A stretch of 64,000 bases of DNA from Pseudochrobactrum saccharolyticum (GTDB lineage Bacteria > Pseudomonadota > Alphaproteobacteria > Rhizobiales > Rhizobiaceae). The stretch spans positions 434,001-498,000 of the forward strand of contig NZ_VZPG01000002.1 of the NCBI RefSeq assembly GCF_008801715.1, written 5' to 3'. Numbering within the stretch: the stretch's first letter is position 1; each line of letters opens with the position of its first letter. A program made the position numbers and the translations under genes. The notes below the pieces were generated by a model. That model was not told where the DNA came from, did no database searches, and worked only from the letters and a program-made list of their open reading frames with translations. Positions 34,965-43,996 of this stretch are shown here, piece by piece.

Positions 34965-37181
34965 ATGTCGCGCCGTTCTATGAGACTTTCTCTCATCACC
35001 GCTCTTACTGCCACTCTGGCAAGTTCCGTTGCTTTTTCCGCTTCGGCTGAGCCGGTTTTCAATCGCATCGCCAGCTTTGCAGTCGCCGATAACCTGCCGA
35101 AAGATGCAGATGCAAAAGCGGCAACCTCCTCCGAAATCATTACGGTTTCGGAAGATGGCAACACGCTGATTTATTCCGACAGCCCGTATGGCGGCATCGG
35201 TTTTGTTGATATTACCGACCCTAAAAACCCTAAAGCCGGTGGCGTTCTTAAAGTTGAAGGCGAACCGACATCAGTTGCCGTTGCAGGCAAGCGCGTTTTC
35301 GCCGGTGTCAACACATCTGAAAGCTATGTGAAGCCATCCGGCCGTCTGGATGTCATTGATATTGCATCGCGCAAGGTTGAAATGAGCTGCGATCTCGGCG
35401 GTCAGCCGGATTCCGTTGCCGTTTCACCGGACAAGACATTCCTCGCCGTTGCTATTGAGAATGAGCGCGATGAAGACCTGAATGACGGCGAGCTGCCACA
35501 GCTGCCAGCCGGTAATCTGGTTATTCTCAATCTCAAAGACGGCACACCGGATTGCAAAACCATGAAAGTGGTTGATCTGACCGGTATTGCAGAAGTTGCA
35601 CCGGAAGATCCGGAACCGGAATTTGTTTCCATCAACAGCAAGAATGAAATTGCTGTTACCCTTCAGGAAAACAACCATATTGCGATCGTCAATGCTGCTT
35701 CCGGCAAGATCACTGCACATTTCTCTGCCGGTTCTGTTGACCTCGACAAGATCGATACCAAGAAAGACGGGCAGATCAAATTCAACGGCGAGATGAAAAA
35801 TGTCTCCCGCGAGCCGGACACCATCAAATGGGTTGGCGATGACCGTCTGCTGACCGCCAATGAAGGCGATTATAAAGGCGGCTCCCGCGGCTTCACGATC
35901 TTCGACAAGACCGGCAAAGTGACTTACGAATCCGGCAATACGCTGGAGCACAAGATTGCTGCGCACGGCCATTATCCGGAAAAGCGCAACAAGAAAGGCG
36001 TTGAGCTGGAAGGTGCCGAGGTCGGTCGTTTTGGCGAGACCAACTATCTCTTCGTTGCCAGCGAGCGTGGCTCGATGGTCGGTGTTTATAAAGATACCGG
36101 TAAAGATCCTGAATTCGTTCAGCTGCTACCGTCGGGCATCGGCCCTGAAGGTGTTCTGGCGATCCCGTCACGTAACCTGCTGGTAACCGCTAATGAAACT
36201 GATCTGGGTGAAGACGGCGCCGCCCGCTCCCATGTGATGATTTATGAGCTGCAAGACAAAGCCGCTGATTATCCGCAGCTGGTTTCCGAACTAACGGAAG
36301 AAGGCACACCAATCGCTTGGGGCGCGCTCTCCGGTCTGGTTGCTGATGAAAGCAAAGATGGCATTCTCTATGCAGTCTCTGACTCTGCTTATTTTGCTGC
36401 GCCGACAATCTACACGATTGACGCCAACCAGAAGCCTGCGAAAATCACCTCTACGCTGCTCGTCAAGCGCGGTAAAGATGCAGCGCAAAAGATTGATCTT
36501 GAAGGCATTACGACCGATGGCAAAGGCGGTTTCTGGCTGGCCAATGAAGGCGACCAGAAGAAACTGGTACCGCATGCCATTCTCAATGTGAACGACAAAG
36601 GCGAGATCAAAAAAGAAATTGCTTTGCCTGAAGACCTGCTCAAGCATCAGACCCGTTTTGGTATTGAAGGCATCACCCGCACCGGTGAAGGCGACAATGA
36701 AACGCTCTGGATGGTTGTACAGCGCGAATGGGCTGATGATGACAAAGGTACTGTCAAAATCCTCAGCTACAATCTGAAGAGCGAAGAATGGGCTGCCGTT
36801 TCCTATCCGCTGGATAAGAAAGAAAAAGGCTGGGTCGGCCTGTCAGAAATCACTGCCCATGACGGTCAGCTTTACATTGTTGAGCGTGATAACCTGATCG
36901 GCAATGAAGCTGTCAACAAGCGCCTCTACAAAGTGGCAATGGCTGATCTGAAACCAGCGAAGATCGGTGAGAAACTGCCGCTTGTCAGCAAAACACTGGT
37001 TTATGATTTCATTCCTGACCTCAAGAAGCTCAACGGTTTTGTGCCGGATAAACTTGAAGGCTTCGCCATCGACAAAAACGGCATCGGCTATGTTGTGACC
37101 GATAATGACGGTGTGGATGACTCCAATGGTGAAACCCAGTTCTTCACCGTTGGCAAAGTCAGTGAGTTGAAAGTTAAATAA
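34965..37181 (+). CDS. Secreted esterase-like/phytase-like beta-propeller protein
   Basis: A 738-residue exported protein. ATG 34965 follows GGGGAT and starts a signal peptide (MSRRSMRLSLITALTATLAS, cleavage near ASA). Residues about 40-460 look like a beta-propeller with recurrent DIT/DIA and VAVSPDK turns. The C-terminal third carries the pattern of the 'esterase-like activity of phytase' family: ALSGLVADESKDG, IDLEGITTDGKGGFWLANEG, GIEGITR, GLSEITA, VERDN and KLEGFAIDKNG ... TDNDG, rich in acidic loops that bind Ca or phosphate in relatives. Likely periplasmic phosphoesterase; substrate not shown. Confidence 0.88.
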   Translation: MSRRSMRLSLITALTATLASSVAFSASAEPVFNRIASFAVADNLPKDADAKAATSSEIITVSEDGNTLIYSDSPYGGIGFVDITDPKNPKAGGVLKVEGEPTSVAVAGKRVFAGVNTSESYVKPSGRLDVIDIASRKVEMSCDLGGQPDSVAVSPDKTFLAVAIENERDEDLNDGELPQLPAGNLVILNLKDGTPDCKTMKVVDLTGIAEVAPEDPEPEFVSINSKNEIAVTLQENNHIAIVNAASGKITAHFSAGSVDLDKIDTKKDGQIKFNGEMKNVSREPDTIKWVGDDRLLTANEGDYKGGSRGFTIFDKTGKVTYESGNTLEHKIAAHGHYPEKRNKKGVELEGAEVGRFGETNYLFVASERGSMVGVYKDTGKDPEFVQLLPSGIGPEGVLAIPSRNLLVTANETDLGEDGAARSHVMIYELQDKAADYPQLVSELTEEGTPIAWGALSGLVADESKDGILYAVSDSAYFAAPTIYTIDANQKPAKITSTLLVKRGKDAAQKIDLEGITTDGKGGFWLANEGDQKKLVPHAILNVNDKGEIKKEIALPEDLLKHQTRFGIEGITRTGEGDNETLWMVVQREWADDDKGTVKILSYNLKSEEWAAVSYPLDKKEKGWVGLSEITAHDGQLYIVERDNLIGNEAVNKRLYKVAMADLKPAKIGEKLPLVSKTLVYDFIPDLKKLNGFVPDKLEGFAIDKNGIGYVVTDNDGVDDSNGETQFFTVGKVSELKVK

Positions 37182-37202
37182 GCCTCTCAAGGCCATCAAA
37201 AG

Positions 37203-37236
37203 AAAGGCCGCGCTGCATAACAGCGCGGCCTTTTTC
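37203..37236. terminator. Bidirectional terminator between the phytase-like and hydrolase genes
   Basis: AAAGGCCGCGCTG / CAGCGCGGCCTTT stem with T5 on the + side and an A-run on the other. Confidence 0.92.
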
Positions 37237-37239
37237 TTA

Positions 37240-38295
37240 TCATTTTGCAGGTAATGATTTCGCCAGAAAGGCAATAATCATATCAGCGACTTCACGATGT
37301 ATTGCCTCTCGGCCGCGCTCTCCGCCGTCTTTACAGACAATACCGTCACCCGGGGTTTCTGCCTCGATAAGTTCTGCCGCACCGGCCTTGCATATCTGCA
37401 TGAAACTGAAATGCATGGCATCCGCAATCTCAACATATTGCGCGGTTTTTGCAGGCATATTGGTAGCGACATAGCCGGATTCCAGTTTCGCAGGCAGATC
37501 ACCGATATCAACGCCTGCCCCAAAGATCAGCGCCGGTACAGTAATGCTGTTCAGGCTCTCCGGAGTGAAACCACGCGCCAAGCCCAAATCAAGCGAGACA
37601 ATTGCTCCAACACGCGGGTCGGCCTTCATTGTTTTAAGCTTTTCAGCTGCCACTTCGGCTCGTGGCGTAATCAGCTCACTCGCCAGACCACAAGTGCGCG
37701 GATTGGGTTGCTCTGTGCAATCCCTGTCAAATCGCGCAGGGTCAAACTGTGCGCCGGCCAGAGCGACAACAGACCAGCCTCCGAGTGAATGACCAATTGC
37801 GGCAATGCGGCTTGGCTCAACCTTGCCCGCTAAGGCGCTGTCAGTGGTCACAGCATCAATCACACGACTGAGATCATGCCCCCGCTCCCAGAGCTGCGCA
37901 GCCTGTTCCTTATCGCGATTGAACGTCGTTGTGCCCGGATGATCCGGCGCGGCAACGATATAGCCCTGCCCGACTAGCTCACCTGCCAGCCAGTTCAGGT
38001 TACGCCAACTACCGCCATAACCATGCGACAACACCACAAGCGGATGCGTTTTTCCGTCCGGTGCTGCGCCCTTAACGGCCTGAATGCCAATAAATGCTGG
38101 ATTTTCACCAACAGTCTCGGCTGCTTTTGTGTCGGATGCCGGATACCAAAGCGCGACTTTCAAGTCACGCTTGCCGCTCTTATCTGCCAGTTCGGTTTGC
38201 CGGAAACCCACCTGCTCATTTGCAGAGGCCAAACTGCCTGTCAGCGTCAAAATGCCAAGCCCTGCCGCCAATACAGCCACTGTCTGTTTCATCAT
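37240..38295 (-). CDS. Secreted alpha/beta hydrolase (dienelactone hydrolase / lipase-like)
   Basis: A 351-residue precursor with a signal peptide (cleavage near SLASA, residues 21-25). Catalytic features are VVLSHGYGG (oxyanion region) and IGHSLGGWS (nucleophile elbow, Ser at about 169), with a late His in DAMHFSFMQI. Two Cys pairs (RDCTEQPNPRTC, ICK ... IVCK) probably form periplasmic disulfides. The family includes platelet-activating-factor acetylhydrolase-like and chlorophyllase-like esterases. It is a single gene between two terminators. Substrate unknown. Confidence 0.88.
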   Translation of the reverse strand: MMKQTVAVLAAGLGILTLTGSLASANEQVGFRQTELADKSGKRDLKVALWYPASDTKAAETVGENPAFIGIQAVKGAAPDGKTHPLVVLSHGYGGSWRNLNWLAGELVGQGYIVAAPDHPGTTTFNRDKEQAAQLWERGHDLSRVIDAVTTDSALAGKVEPSRIAAIGHSLGGWSVVALAGAQFDPARFDRDCTEQPNPRTCGLASELITPRAEVAAEKLKTMKADPRVGAIVSLDLGLARGFTPESLNSITVPALIFGAGVDIGDLPAKLESGYVATNMPAKTAQYVEIADAMHFSFMQICKAGAAELIEAETPGDGIVCKDGGERGREAIHREVADMIIAFLAKSLPAK

Positions 38296-38344
38296 TCCAA
38301 TCTCCGCTGATATTCTTTTTCGTTACTGGCATTACAACCCAATC

Positions 38345-38381
38345 ATAAAAAGAGCGACCTGAAACATGATCAAGGTCGCTC
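38345..38381 (-). terminator. Terminator of the MerR regulator gene
   Basis: On the minus strand GAGCGACCT / AGGTCGCTC stem with a 12-nt loop followed by T5. It lies 28 nt after the regulator stop. Confidence 0.85.
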
Positions 38382-38408
38382 ATTTATCACTTCATTTTTG
38401 AATGCCGA

Positions 38409-39218
38409 TTATTTCAGCGGAATATAGATCTCGGTCACGCTTTCAGGATTCATCGGCCCGAGAAAACGCGCACCGCTATATTCAAATTCCGGCCCTTCAT
38501 CAGGCTGCATGCCTGCGCTTGGTAGCCATTCCGAATAGGCCGCGCGGAATGTTTCCGGCAAAGTCGTCACTTCACCCTGATGCTCAACTTTCGCGTAATA
38601 GCGTCCCGGAATTTCCATGGCGACCAGTCCTTCAGGAATGGTTGCATCTGCGCCAACCGGAAGACCCGCAATATAACGCCACTGGCCGTCTTCCAGCGGC
38701 TGGCAAATGCCGAAAGTGCCGACAGGCTCATTCAGGCGTTCAATCTCATGCTCACGCGCTTCAAAACGATCCCACATTTGCGCGATGCTGCCCTCATCCT
38801 CAGGATACCAGCACATGCCGATAATCCGTTGAGCAGCGAAGAAAACACGTTCAGGCTTTTGTAATTCAGGCATTTTACGCTCCGGTTGTGCGAGATAGCG
38901 ATAAAGATGATCGAGGGTTTTCTGACGGCGGTTAATGTCAGCCTCAAGCTGCACTGCATGATTTTGCAGGCTTGCATGCATCTTCTCCACACTGTCCAGA
39001 CCGCCACTGGCAGCCAGTGCTTTGATCTCATCCAGAGCCATACCAAGCTGCCTCAGCCAGACAATGCGCCCCAGTGTTACGATCTGTTCCGGCCGGTAAT
39101 AGCGGTAGCCATTATCCTGCCCGCTCAGGCAGGGGCTGAACAGACCGATACTGTCATAATGGCGCAGTGTTTTTGTCGTTACCCCTTGGGAGCGCGCCAT
39201 TTGTCCTATTGTGAGCAT
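38409..39218 (-). CDS. MerR-family regulator with GyrI-like effector domain
   Basis: A 269-residue activator. Winged-helix DNA-binding domain at residues 1-70 (MLTIGQMARSQGVTTKTLRH, then NGYRYYRPEQI), a coiled-coil dimerisation helix at about 75-115, and a C-terminal GyrI-like/effector domain (about 120-269, ending PESVTEIYIPLK). This architecture is that of BmrR/TipA-type multidrug sensors, with no cysteine cluster for metal binding. The usual MerR target would be a divergent or adjacent transporter, which is absent here, so it may act at a distance or on itself. Confidence 0.9.
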   Translation of the reverse strand: MLTIGQMARSQGVTTKTLRHYDSIGLFSPCLSGQDNGYRYYRPEQIVTLGRIVWLRQLGMALDEIKALAASGGLDSVEKMHASLQNHAVQLEADINRRQKTLDHLYRYLAQPERKMPELQKPERVFFAAQRIIGMCWYPEDEGSIAQMWDRFEAREHEIERLNEPVGTFGICQPLEDGQWRYIAGLPVGADATIPEGLVAMEIPGRYYAKVEHQGEVTTLPETFRAAYSEWLPSAGMQPDEGPEFEYSGARFLGPMNPESVTEIYIPLK

Positions 39219-39325
39219 GCTTTCTCCTTGTGACTATCATCGCACAAGTTATGCAGGCTTGCCCTTAGGTTAAGGTCAAGTGCTTTCTTTTAAAAAAGAT
39301 TTTATCCGCAGGAATAGTGAAGATT

Positions 39326-39342
39326 GCCCGCCGGAAGCGGGC
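39326..39342 (-). terminator. Hairpin after murI
   Basis: GCCCGC / GCGGGC with a 5-nt loop, 22 nt beyond the murI stop. There is no clear T-run, so termination would be weak. Confidence 0.4.
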
Positions 39343-39363
39343 ATAGCAATTTGCTGCTTGACT

Positions 39364-40191
39364 CTAGTTCCGCAGGCCAAAGCCCTGCAACAAGCGGCGG
39401 ATCGCATAATCCGGTTTTCCGGATGTAAACACCGCCAGATCATCATGATGATGCAGAATCTTGTCTTTATTCTCAGGCAGCAGCGACAACATGCGCCGGG
39501 CGATTGCTTCAGCCGGATCAAGCCAGTCAACCGGCCACGGCGCTAAACGACGGAATACATTGGCGAGAAACGGATAATGCGTGCAGGCAAGCACCACGAT
39601 ATCCGTACGCTTACCGTCTTTCTCAATGAAGCATGGTGTGATTTGCTCAAGCACCAGCTCATCATCAATCTTTTCGCCGCGGATATGCGCTTCCGCCAAA
39701 GTGGCAAGCCGGTCAGCACCGACAAGACGCACATGGCATTGTGTGGCAAAAGACTGGATCAGATCACGCGTATAGGCACGCTTAACCGTGCCCGGCGTTG
39801 CCAGAACCGAGACAAGACCGGAATTGGTGCGCTCAGCGGCGGGTTTAATTGCCGGAACCGTGCCGACAAAAGGCGTATCGGGAAAAGCCTGTCGCAGATC
39901 ATCGAGCACCAATGTGGACGCCGTATTACAGGCAATCACGCAAAGCTGAGGATGAAACCGGCGGATCAGATCAGCAAACAGGCTGACAATACGCTCGCGC
40001 AAGGCCGGTTCTTCCCATGAACCATAAGGAAAACCTGCATCATCAGCCACATAGATAAAATGGCGGTCGGGCATCAGCACCCGCGCCTCGCGCAACACGG
40101 TCAGACCGCCGATACCGCTATCAAAAACGATGACCGGCGCATCCTGCCTGCTGGAAATATTGGTTGCTGTATATTGCGCGAGATGGTGCAT
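39364..40191 (-). CDS. murI: Glutamate racemase
   Basis: A 275-residue enzyme making D-glutamate for peptidoglycan. The two catalytic cysteines are in VIACNTAST and VLACTHYPF; the substrate Asp-Ser are in [11 protein letters not shown]. The N-terminus beginning [10 protein letters not shown] adds about 18 residues before the family core, as in other Rhizobiales. It starts 12 nt after the RNA methyltransferase stop on the same strand, so the two form an operon. Confidence 0.95.
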   Translation of the reverse strand: MHHLAQYTATNISSRQDAPVIVFDSGIGGLTVLREARVLMPDRHFIYVADDAGFPYGSWEEPALRERIVSLFADLIRRFHPQLCVIACNTASTLVLDDLRQAFPDTPFVGTVPAIKPAAERTNSGLVSVLATPGTVKRAYTRDLIQSFATQCHVRLVGADRLATLAEAHIRGEKIDDELVLEQITPCFIEKDGKRTDIVVLACTHYPFLANVFRRLAPWPVDWLDPAEAIARRMLSLLPENKDKILHHHDDLAVFTSGKPDYAIRRLLQGFGLRN

Positions 40192-40203
40192 CGCAAACCT
40201 GCC

Positions 40204-41097
40204 TCAGGACTTTTCGTCCGGTTTATCCTGCTCAGTATTCTGTGTCTCGTCTTTATGCACTCTGGCTCTACCTTCTGGAGCGGCATCATTGGGTATTCTG
40301 GCGCGGCCTTCGGGCGCGCCGGATCCACGCGGGCTCTTCGGTGAGAAATAATCCAGCGAGGTCAGCACGCCGCGCAGCAAGCGGATTTCAGCTTCCGCAA
40401 ATGCCGGACGGGTCAGCACTGCCCGCAGATTATTCACCATGATCTCCTTACGCGCTTCTGGCCGGAAATAACCGCGCGTATCCAGAGCTTCCTCCAAATG
40501 ATTAAAGAAACCGTGTAGATATTCTTTATTGGCCGGTTGCAGTTCAGGCCCGCGGAAAACCGTGTCCGTTTCATTTTCCAGACCGGATTTCATCCATTCA
40601 TAGGACATCAGCAACACAGCCTGCGCGATATTGAGCGAGGCAAAGGCCGGATTGACCGGAAAAGTCACCAGCTCATCGGCCAGACCAACTTCATCATTTT
40701 TCAGGCCGACGCGTTCACGCCCGAACATGATGCCGGTTTTCTCACCGGTACGGAATTTCTGGCGCAGGATTTTACCTGCTTCCACGGGACCGCGCACCTG
40801 CTTGAAACCGTCGCGCTCGCGGGCGGTTGTGGCATAGACAAAATTCAGATCAGCCAGCGCTGACGGCAGATCATCATAGAGCACAGCACTATCGATAATA
40901 TGGTCAGCCTTGCTGGCGGCAGAGCGTGCTTTGTCATTCGGAAAAGCTTCACGCGGATTGACCAGACGCAATTCGCCAAGGCCGAAATTCGCCATAGCGC
41001 GTGCCACCATGCCGATATTTTCCGGCAATTGCGGCTCCACAAGAATGATTGCTGGACCTTCTGAAATCATCGGGCGCTGTTTGTCTGTACCGGCCAT
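40204..41097 (-). CDS. RNA 2'-O-methyltransferase, TrmJ-like (SpoU family)
   Basis: A 297-residue SPOUT-knot methyltransferase, likely modifying tRNA position 32 as TrmJ does. Motif 1 is LVEPQLPENIGMVARAM; motif 2, GIMFGRERVGLKNDE; motif 3, FASLNIAQAVLLMSYE, which forms the knot and SAM site. The last 45 residues form a charged tail with two 11-residue repeats (APEGRARIPND, APEGRARVHKD). Annotated in relatives as RNA methyltransferase. Promoter lies in the shared region with icd. Confidence 0.9.
   Translation of the reverse strand: MAGTDKQRPMISEGPAIILVEPQLPENIGMVARAMANFGLGELRLVNPREAFPNDKARSAASKADHIIDSAVLYDDLPSALADLNFVYATTARERDGFKQVRGPVEAGKILRQKFRTGEKTGIMFGRERVGLKNDEVGLADELVTFPVNPAFASLNIAQAVLLMSYEWMKSGLENETDTVFRGPELQPANKEYLHGFFNHLEEALDTRGYFRPEARKEIMVNNLRAVLTRPAFAEAEIRLLRGVLTSLDYFSPKSPRGSGAPEGRARIPNDAAPEGRARVHKDETQNTEQDKPDEKS
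40249..40317 (-). repeat. 33-nt tandem repeat in the 3' end of the RNA methyltransferase gene
   Basis: Units 40285-40317 and 40249-40281, separated by one Ala codon, encode APEGRAR followed by IPND or VHKD. The first unit region contains a GC-rich inverted repeat (GGCGCG / CGCGCC). The repeat lies outside the catalytic domain. Confidence 0.75.
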
Positions 41098-41193
41098 TAT
41101 CTTCTCAAAACTCGAACTTCACGCGCAAAACGAGACATTCCGCATGCGCTTTTCGCGCTTTTCTTAAACGGAAGAGTGACGGAATTCAAACCA

Positions 41194-41263
41194 TGCATGA
41201 CAATTAAACAGGTCTCAGTTCAAAAAACTGAATCGCCCGCAACCTGTACGGCTCTGTCATGCA
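41194..41263. ncRNA. Candidate structured RNA: three nested stems upstream of icd
   Basis: Outer stem TGCATGACA (41194-41202) with TGTCATGCA (41255-41263), 9 bp. Middle stem ACAGGT (41208-41213) with ACCTGT (41242-41247), 6 bp. Inner stem TCAGTT (41215-41220) with AACTGA (41226-41231) around CAAAA. All perfect, with unequal internal loops. No family recognised and strand not decided; it could be an icd leader, a leader of the divergent methyltransferase gene, or a separate small RNA. Confidence 0.5.
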
Positions 41264-41381
41264 GCGAAGCGAAGCATATCTCACACCATCGTGAACAAAT
41301 AAATTGCCCTCTGACAGTATAAAAACCCGTTATCTCCTGCGTTTTTTATTATTCCTGTTCTCAAGGCGTCGTTAGCACTTT

Positions 41382-41431
41382 GCCTCTCGCCTAAGCAGTG
41401 CTATGAGAGGCGCAACTTCATGAAGGAGAGG
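41382..41431 (+). promoter_or_regulatory. icd leader hairpin able to compete for the Shine-Dalgarno sequence
   Basis: GCCTCTC (41382-41388) pairs with GAGAGGC (41405-41411). The SD of icd contains a second GAGAGG (41426-41431), so CCTCTC can pair with either copy. The two pairings are mutually exclusive. Confidence 0.45.
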
Positions 41432-41436
41432 TTTTA

Positions 41437-42651
41437 ATGGCAAAGATCAAAGTTGCAAATCCCGTTGTTGAGCTTGACGGCGATGAGATGACCCGCATCA
41501 TCTGGCAGTTTATCAAAGACAAACTCATCCATCCATATCTCGACATCGATCTGAAATATTATGATCTGTCGGTAGAACACCGCGATGCAACCAATGATCA
41601 GGTTACCATCGACGCAGCGAATGCTATCAAAGAGCACGGCGTTGGTGTGAAATGCGCCACCATCACCCCTGATGAAGCCCGCGTTGAAGAATTCAAACTC
41701 AAGAAAATGTGGAAATCGCCAAACGGCACCATCCGCAACATTCTCGGCGGCGTAATTTTCCGCGAACCAATCATCTGCAAAAACGTACCACGTCTGGTGC
41801 CGGGCTGGACTCAGCCGATCATCGTTGGCCGTCATGCTTTCGGTGACCAGTACCGCGCGACTGATTTCAAATTCCCGGGCAAAGGCAAGCTGTCGATCAA
41901 ATTCGTTGGTGAAGACGGCGAAACCATTGAACACGAAGTCTATGATGCACCATCATCCGGTGTAGCTATGGCTATGTACAATATCGACGAATCCATCCGT
42001 GAATTCGCACGCGCATCGCTGAACTACGGCCTGCAGCGCGGCTATCCGGTTTATCTGTCGACCAAGAACACCATTCTCAAAGCCTATGACGGCCGTTTCA
42101 AAGATATCTTTGAAGAAGTGTATCAGGCTGAATTTGCTGAGAAGTTCAAAGAAGCCAAGATCTGGTACGAACACCGCCTGATCGACGACATGGTTGCTTC
42201 GGCTCTGAAATGGTCCGGCGGCTATGTCTGGGCTTGTAAGAACTATGACGGCGACGTGCAGTCCGACATCGTGGCACAGGGCTTCGGCTCGCTCGGCCTG
42301 ATGACCTCGGTTCTGATGACACCGGATGGCAAGACCGTTGAAGCAGAAGCTGCTCACGGTACTGTAACCCGTCACTATCGTCAGCATCAGAAGGGTGAGG
42401 AAACCTCAACCAACTCGATCGCTTCGATCTTCGCATGGACCCGTGGCCTCGCGCACCGCGCCAAGCTCGACGACAATGCCGAGCTGAAGCGCTTTGCCGA
42501 TACACTGGAAAAAGTCTGCGTAGACACAGTTGAATCCGGCTACATGACCAAGGATCTGGCTCTGCTGATCGGTCCGGACCAGCCTTGGCTGTCGACAACA
42601 GGCTTCCTCGACAAGATCGACGAAAACCTGCAGAAAGCAATGGCTGCTTAA
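41437..42651 (+). CDS. icd: NADP-dependent isocitrate dehydrogenase
   Basis: A 404-residue homodimeric enzyme of the TCA cycle making 2-oxoglutarate and NADPH. It is of the eukaryote-like type II subfamily: [19 protein letters not shown], the isocitrate site [12 protein letters not shown], the metal-binding DDMVAS and the NADP motif [14 protein letters not shown] are all present. The start is fixed by AAGGAGAGG 7 nt upstream of ATG 41437. Codon use is strongly biased, as expected for an abundant enzyme. A structured leader precedes it and a strong terminator follows. Confidence 0.98.
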   Translation: MAKIKVANPVVELDGDEMTRIIWQFIKDKLIHPYLDIDLKYYDLSVEHRDATNDQVTIDAANAIKEHGVGVKCATITPDEARVEEFKLKKMWKSPNGTIRNILGGVIFREPIICKNVPRLVPGWTQPIIVGRHAFGDQYRATDFKFPGKGKLSIKFVGEDGETIEHEVYDAPSSGVAMAMYNIDESIREFARASLNYGLQRGYPVYLSTKNTILKAYDGRFKDIFEEVYQAEFAEKFKEAKIWYEHRLIDDMVASALKWSGGYVWACKNYDGDVQSDIVAQGFGSLGLMTSVLMTPDGKTVEAEAAHGTVTRHYRQHQKGEETSTNSIASIFAWTRGLAHRAKLDDNAELKRFADTLEKVCVDTVESGYMTKDLALLIGPDQPWLSTTGFLDKIDENLQKAMAA

Positions 42652-42666
42652 TCAGTCATGATTTGT

Positions 42667-42702
42667 AAAAGCCCCGCCTGAATAATCAGGCGGGGCTTTT
42701 TC
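42667..42702 (+). terminator. Rho-independent terminator after icd
   Basis: AAAGCCCCGCCTGA / TCAGGCGGGGCTTT stem, short loop, T5 tail. Confidence 0.95.
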
Positions 42703-42787
42703 TATTTGAACACGCTCTCTCATGCGGATTAATCATCACCGCCAAGCTGTGAATCCGCTATAAGTTATACTGTAAAACAATACCGGA

Positions 42788-43996
42788 ATGCCTGTAATGA
42801 CCACCCAAGACCCGTTCGGAAAAAGTGAAAATGCCTTAGCCGTTGTGCTGGCCTTAGCAATGGTTCCGGCACTGGGATTGGGTTTTGCACGTTTTGCCTA
42901 TGCGCTTGTGCTGCCGGATATGCGTGCCGATCTGCACTGGTCCTATGCAGATGCGGGCTGGATGAATACCAGCAACGGGATCGGCTATCTGTTCGGCGCT
43001 TTGCTCGCATCGCGCCTGCTGCGCTATATCAGTGCCTATAAAATGATGATCATCAATATCTGGCTGGTTGTCGCTTCGCTGGCATTCTGCGCGGTCTTCC
43101 GCGATGTGCTTATTCTCAACCTGCTGCGATTTATTGCCGGTCTCAGTGCAGGTCTGGCTTTTGTGGCCGGTGGCCTGCTGACAACCGGTCTTGCTCAACG
43201 CCATCCTGAACGCAGTTCGGTTATTCTCGGTATTTTCTATGCAGGGCCGGGTATCGGTATTTTCCTGTCCGGTCTCGTCATTCCTTATCTGATTGCTTAT
43301 TTGGGTGCAGGCTCATGGCCTTATGCATGGGCCTTGCTGGCGCTGATCGCCGCCCCGCTGGCTCTGTTGCTGATCGGTGCGCGCGGACAAAATGTAACGC
43401 TCTACAAGCCGGATCAGAAAAGCAAACCTTACCGCGTTGATTACAAAGCCATGAGCGGCATTCTAGCGGGATATCTCTTTGTCGGTGCCGGTTATATTGC
43501 CTATATGACCTTTATGATCGCATGGGTGCAGAATTCCAGCGGCGGGGCTATGCTGCAATCAGCCTTTTGGTTTGTGATCGGGCTTGGCGCAATTTCCTCG
43601 CCATGGATTTGCGCAGGTATTCAGAAAAAAGTACTGCATGGCTATGGTTTCGCTCTGCTCTCACTCGTCACGCTGATTGCATCACTGCTGCCGATTTTCT
43701 CATCCGGCACGCCTCTGCTGATGGTTTCTGCTGCCGGTTTCGGTTGTGCCTTTTTCGCAGTTGTTGCTTCAACTACAGTCTATGTGCGCCGCAATCTGCC
43801 ACCGGAAGGCTGGGCAGCAGCAATCGGTATGATGACTGTTATGTTCTCAATCGGACAAATTGTCGGCCCTGTGCTGATCGGCTTTATCAATGACCTGACG
43901 CACAATCTCTCAAGTGGTCTGTGGGCTTCAGCCGGATTGTTATTGCTGGCAGTGATTTGTGGTATTGCACAACGCGATCTTACACCTGTCCGGTAA
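42788..43996 (+). CDS. MFS transporter, YbfB/YjiJ-like
   Basis: A 402-residue membrane protein with about twelve helices. The early segment ALGLGFARFAYALVLPDM and the SYADAGWMNTSNGIGYLFGAL loop are characteristic of the YbfB/YjiJ group of MFS proteins. Substrate unknown. Start could be three codons later (MTTQDPF). The last 17 bases overlap the convergent regulator gene, an unusually tight tail-to-tail arrangement. Confidence 0.88.
   Translation: MPVMTTQDPFGKSENALAVVLALAMVPALGLGFARFAYALVLPDMRADLHWSYADAGWMNTSNGIGYLFGALLASRLLRYISAYKMMIINIWLVVASLAFCAVFRDVLILNLLRFIAGLSAGLAFVAGGLLTTGLAQRHPERSSVILGIFYAGPGIGIFLSGLVIPYLIAYLGAGSWPYAWALLALIAAPLALLLIGARGQNVTLYKPDQKSKPYRVDYKAMSGILAGYLFVGAGYIAYMTFMIAWVQNSSGGAMLQSAFWFVIGLGAISSPWICAGIQKKVLHGYGFALLSLVTLIASLLPIFSSGTPLLMVSAAGFGCAFFAVVASTTVYVRRNLPPEGWAAAIGMMTVMFSIGQIVGPVLIGFINDLTHNLSSGLWASAGLLLLAVICGIAQRDLTPVR

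Larger units (their letters stand above)
41098..41436. promoter_or_regulatory. Divergent region between the RNA methyltransferase and icd
   Basis: 339 bases without a gene but with two strong secondary-structure elements, at 41194-41263 and 41382-41431, described separately. Confidence 0.6.
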
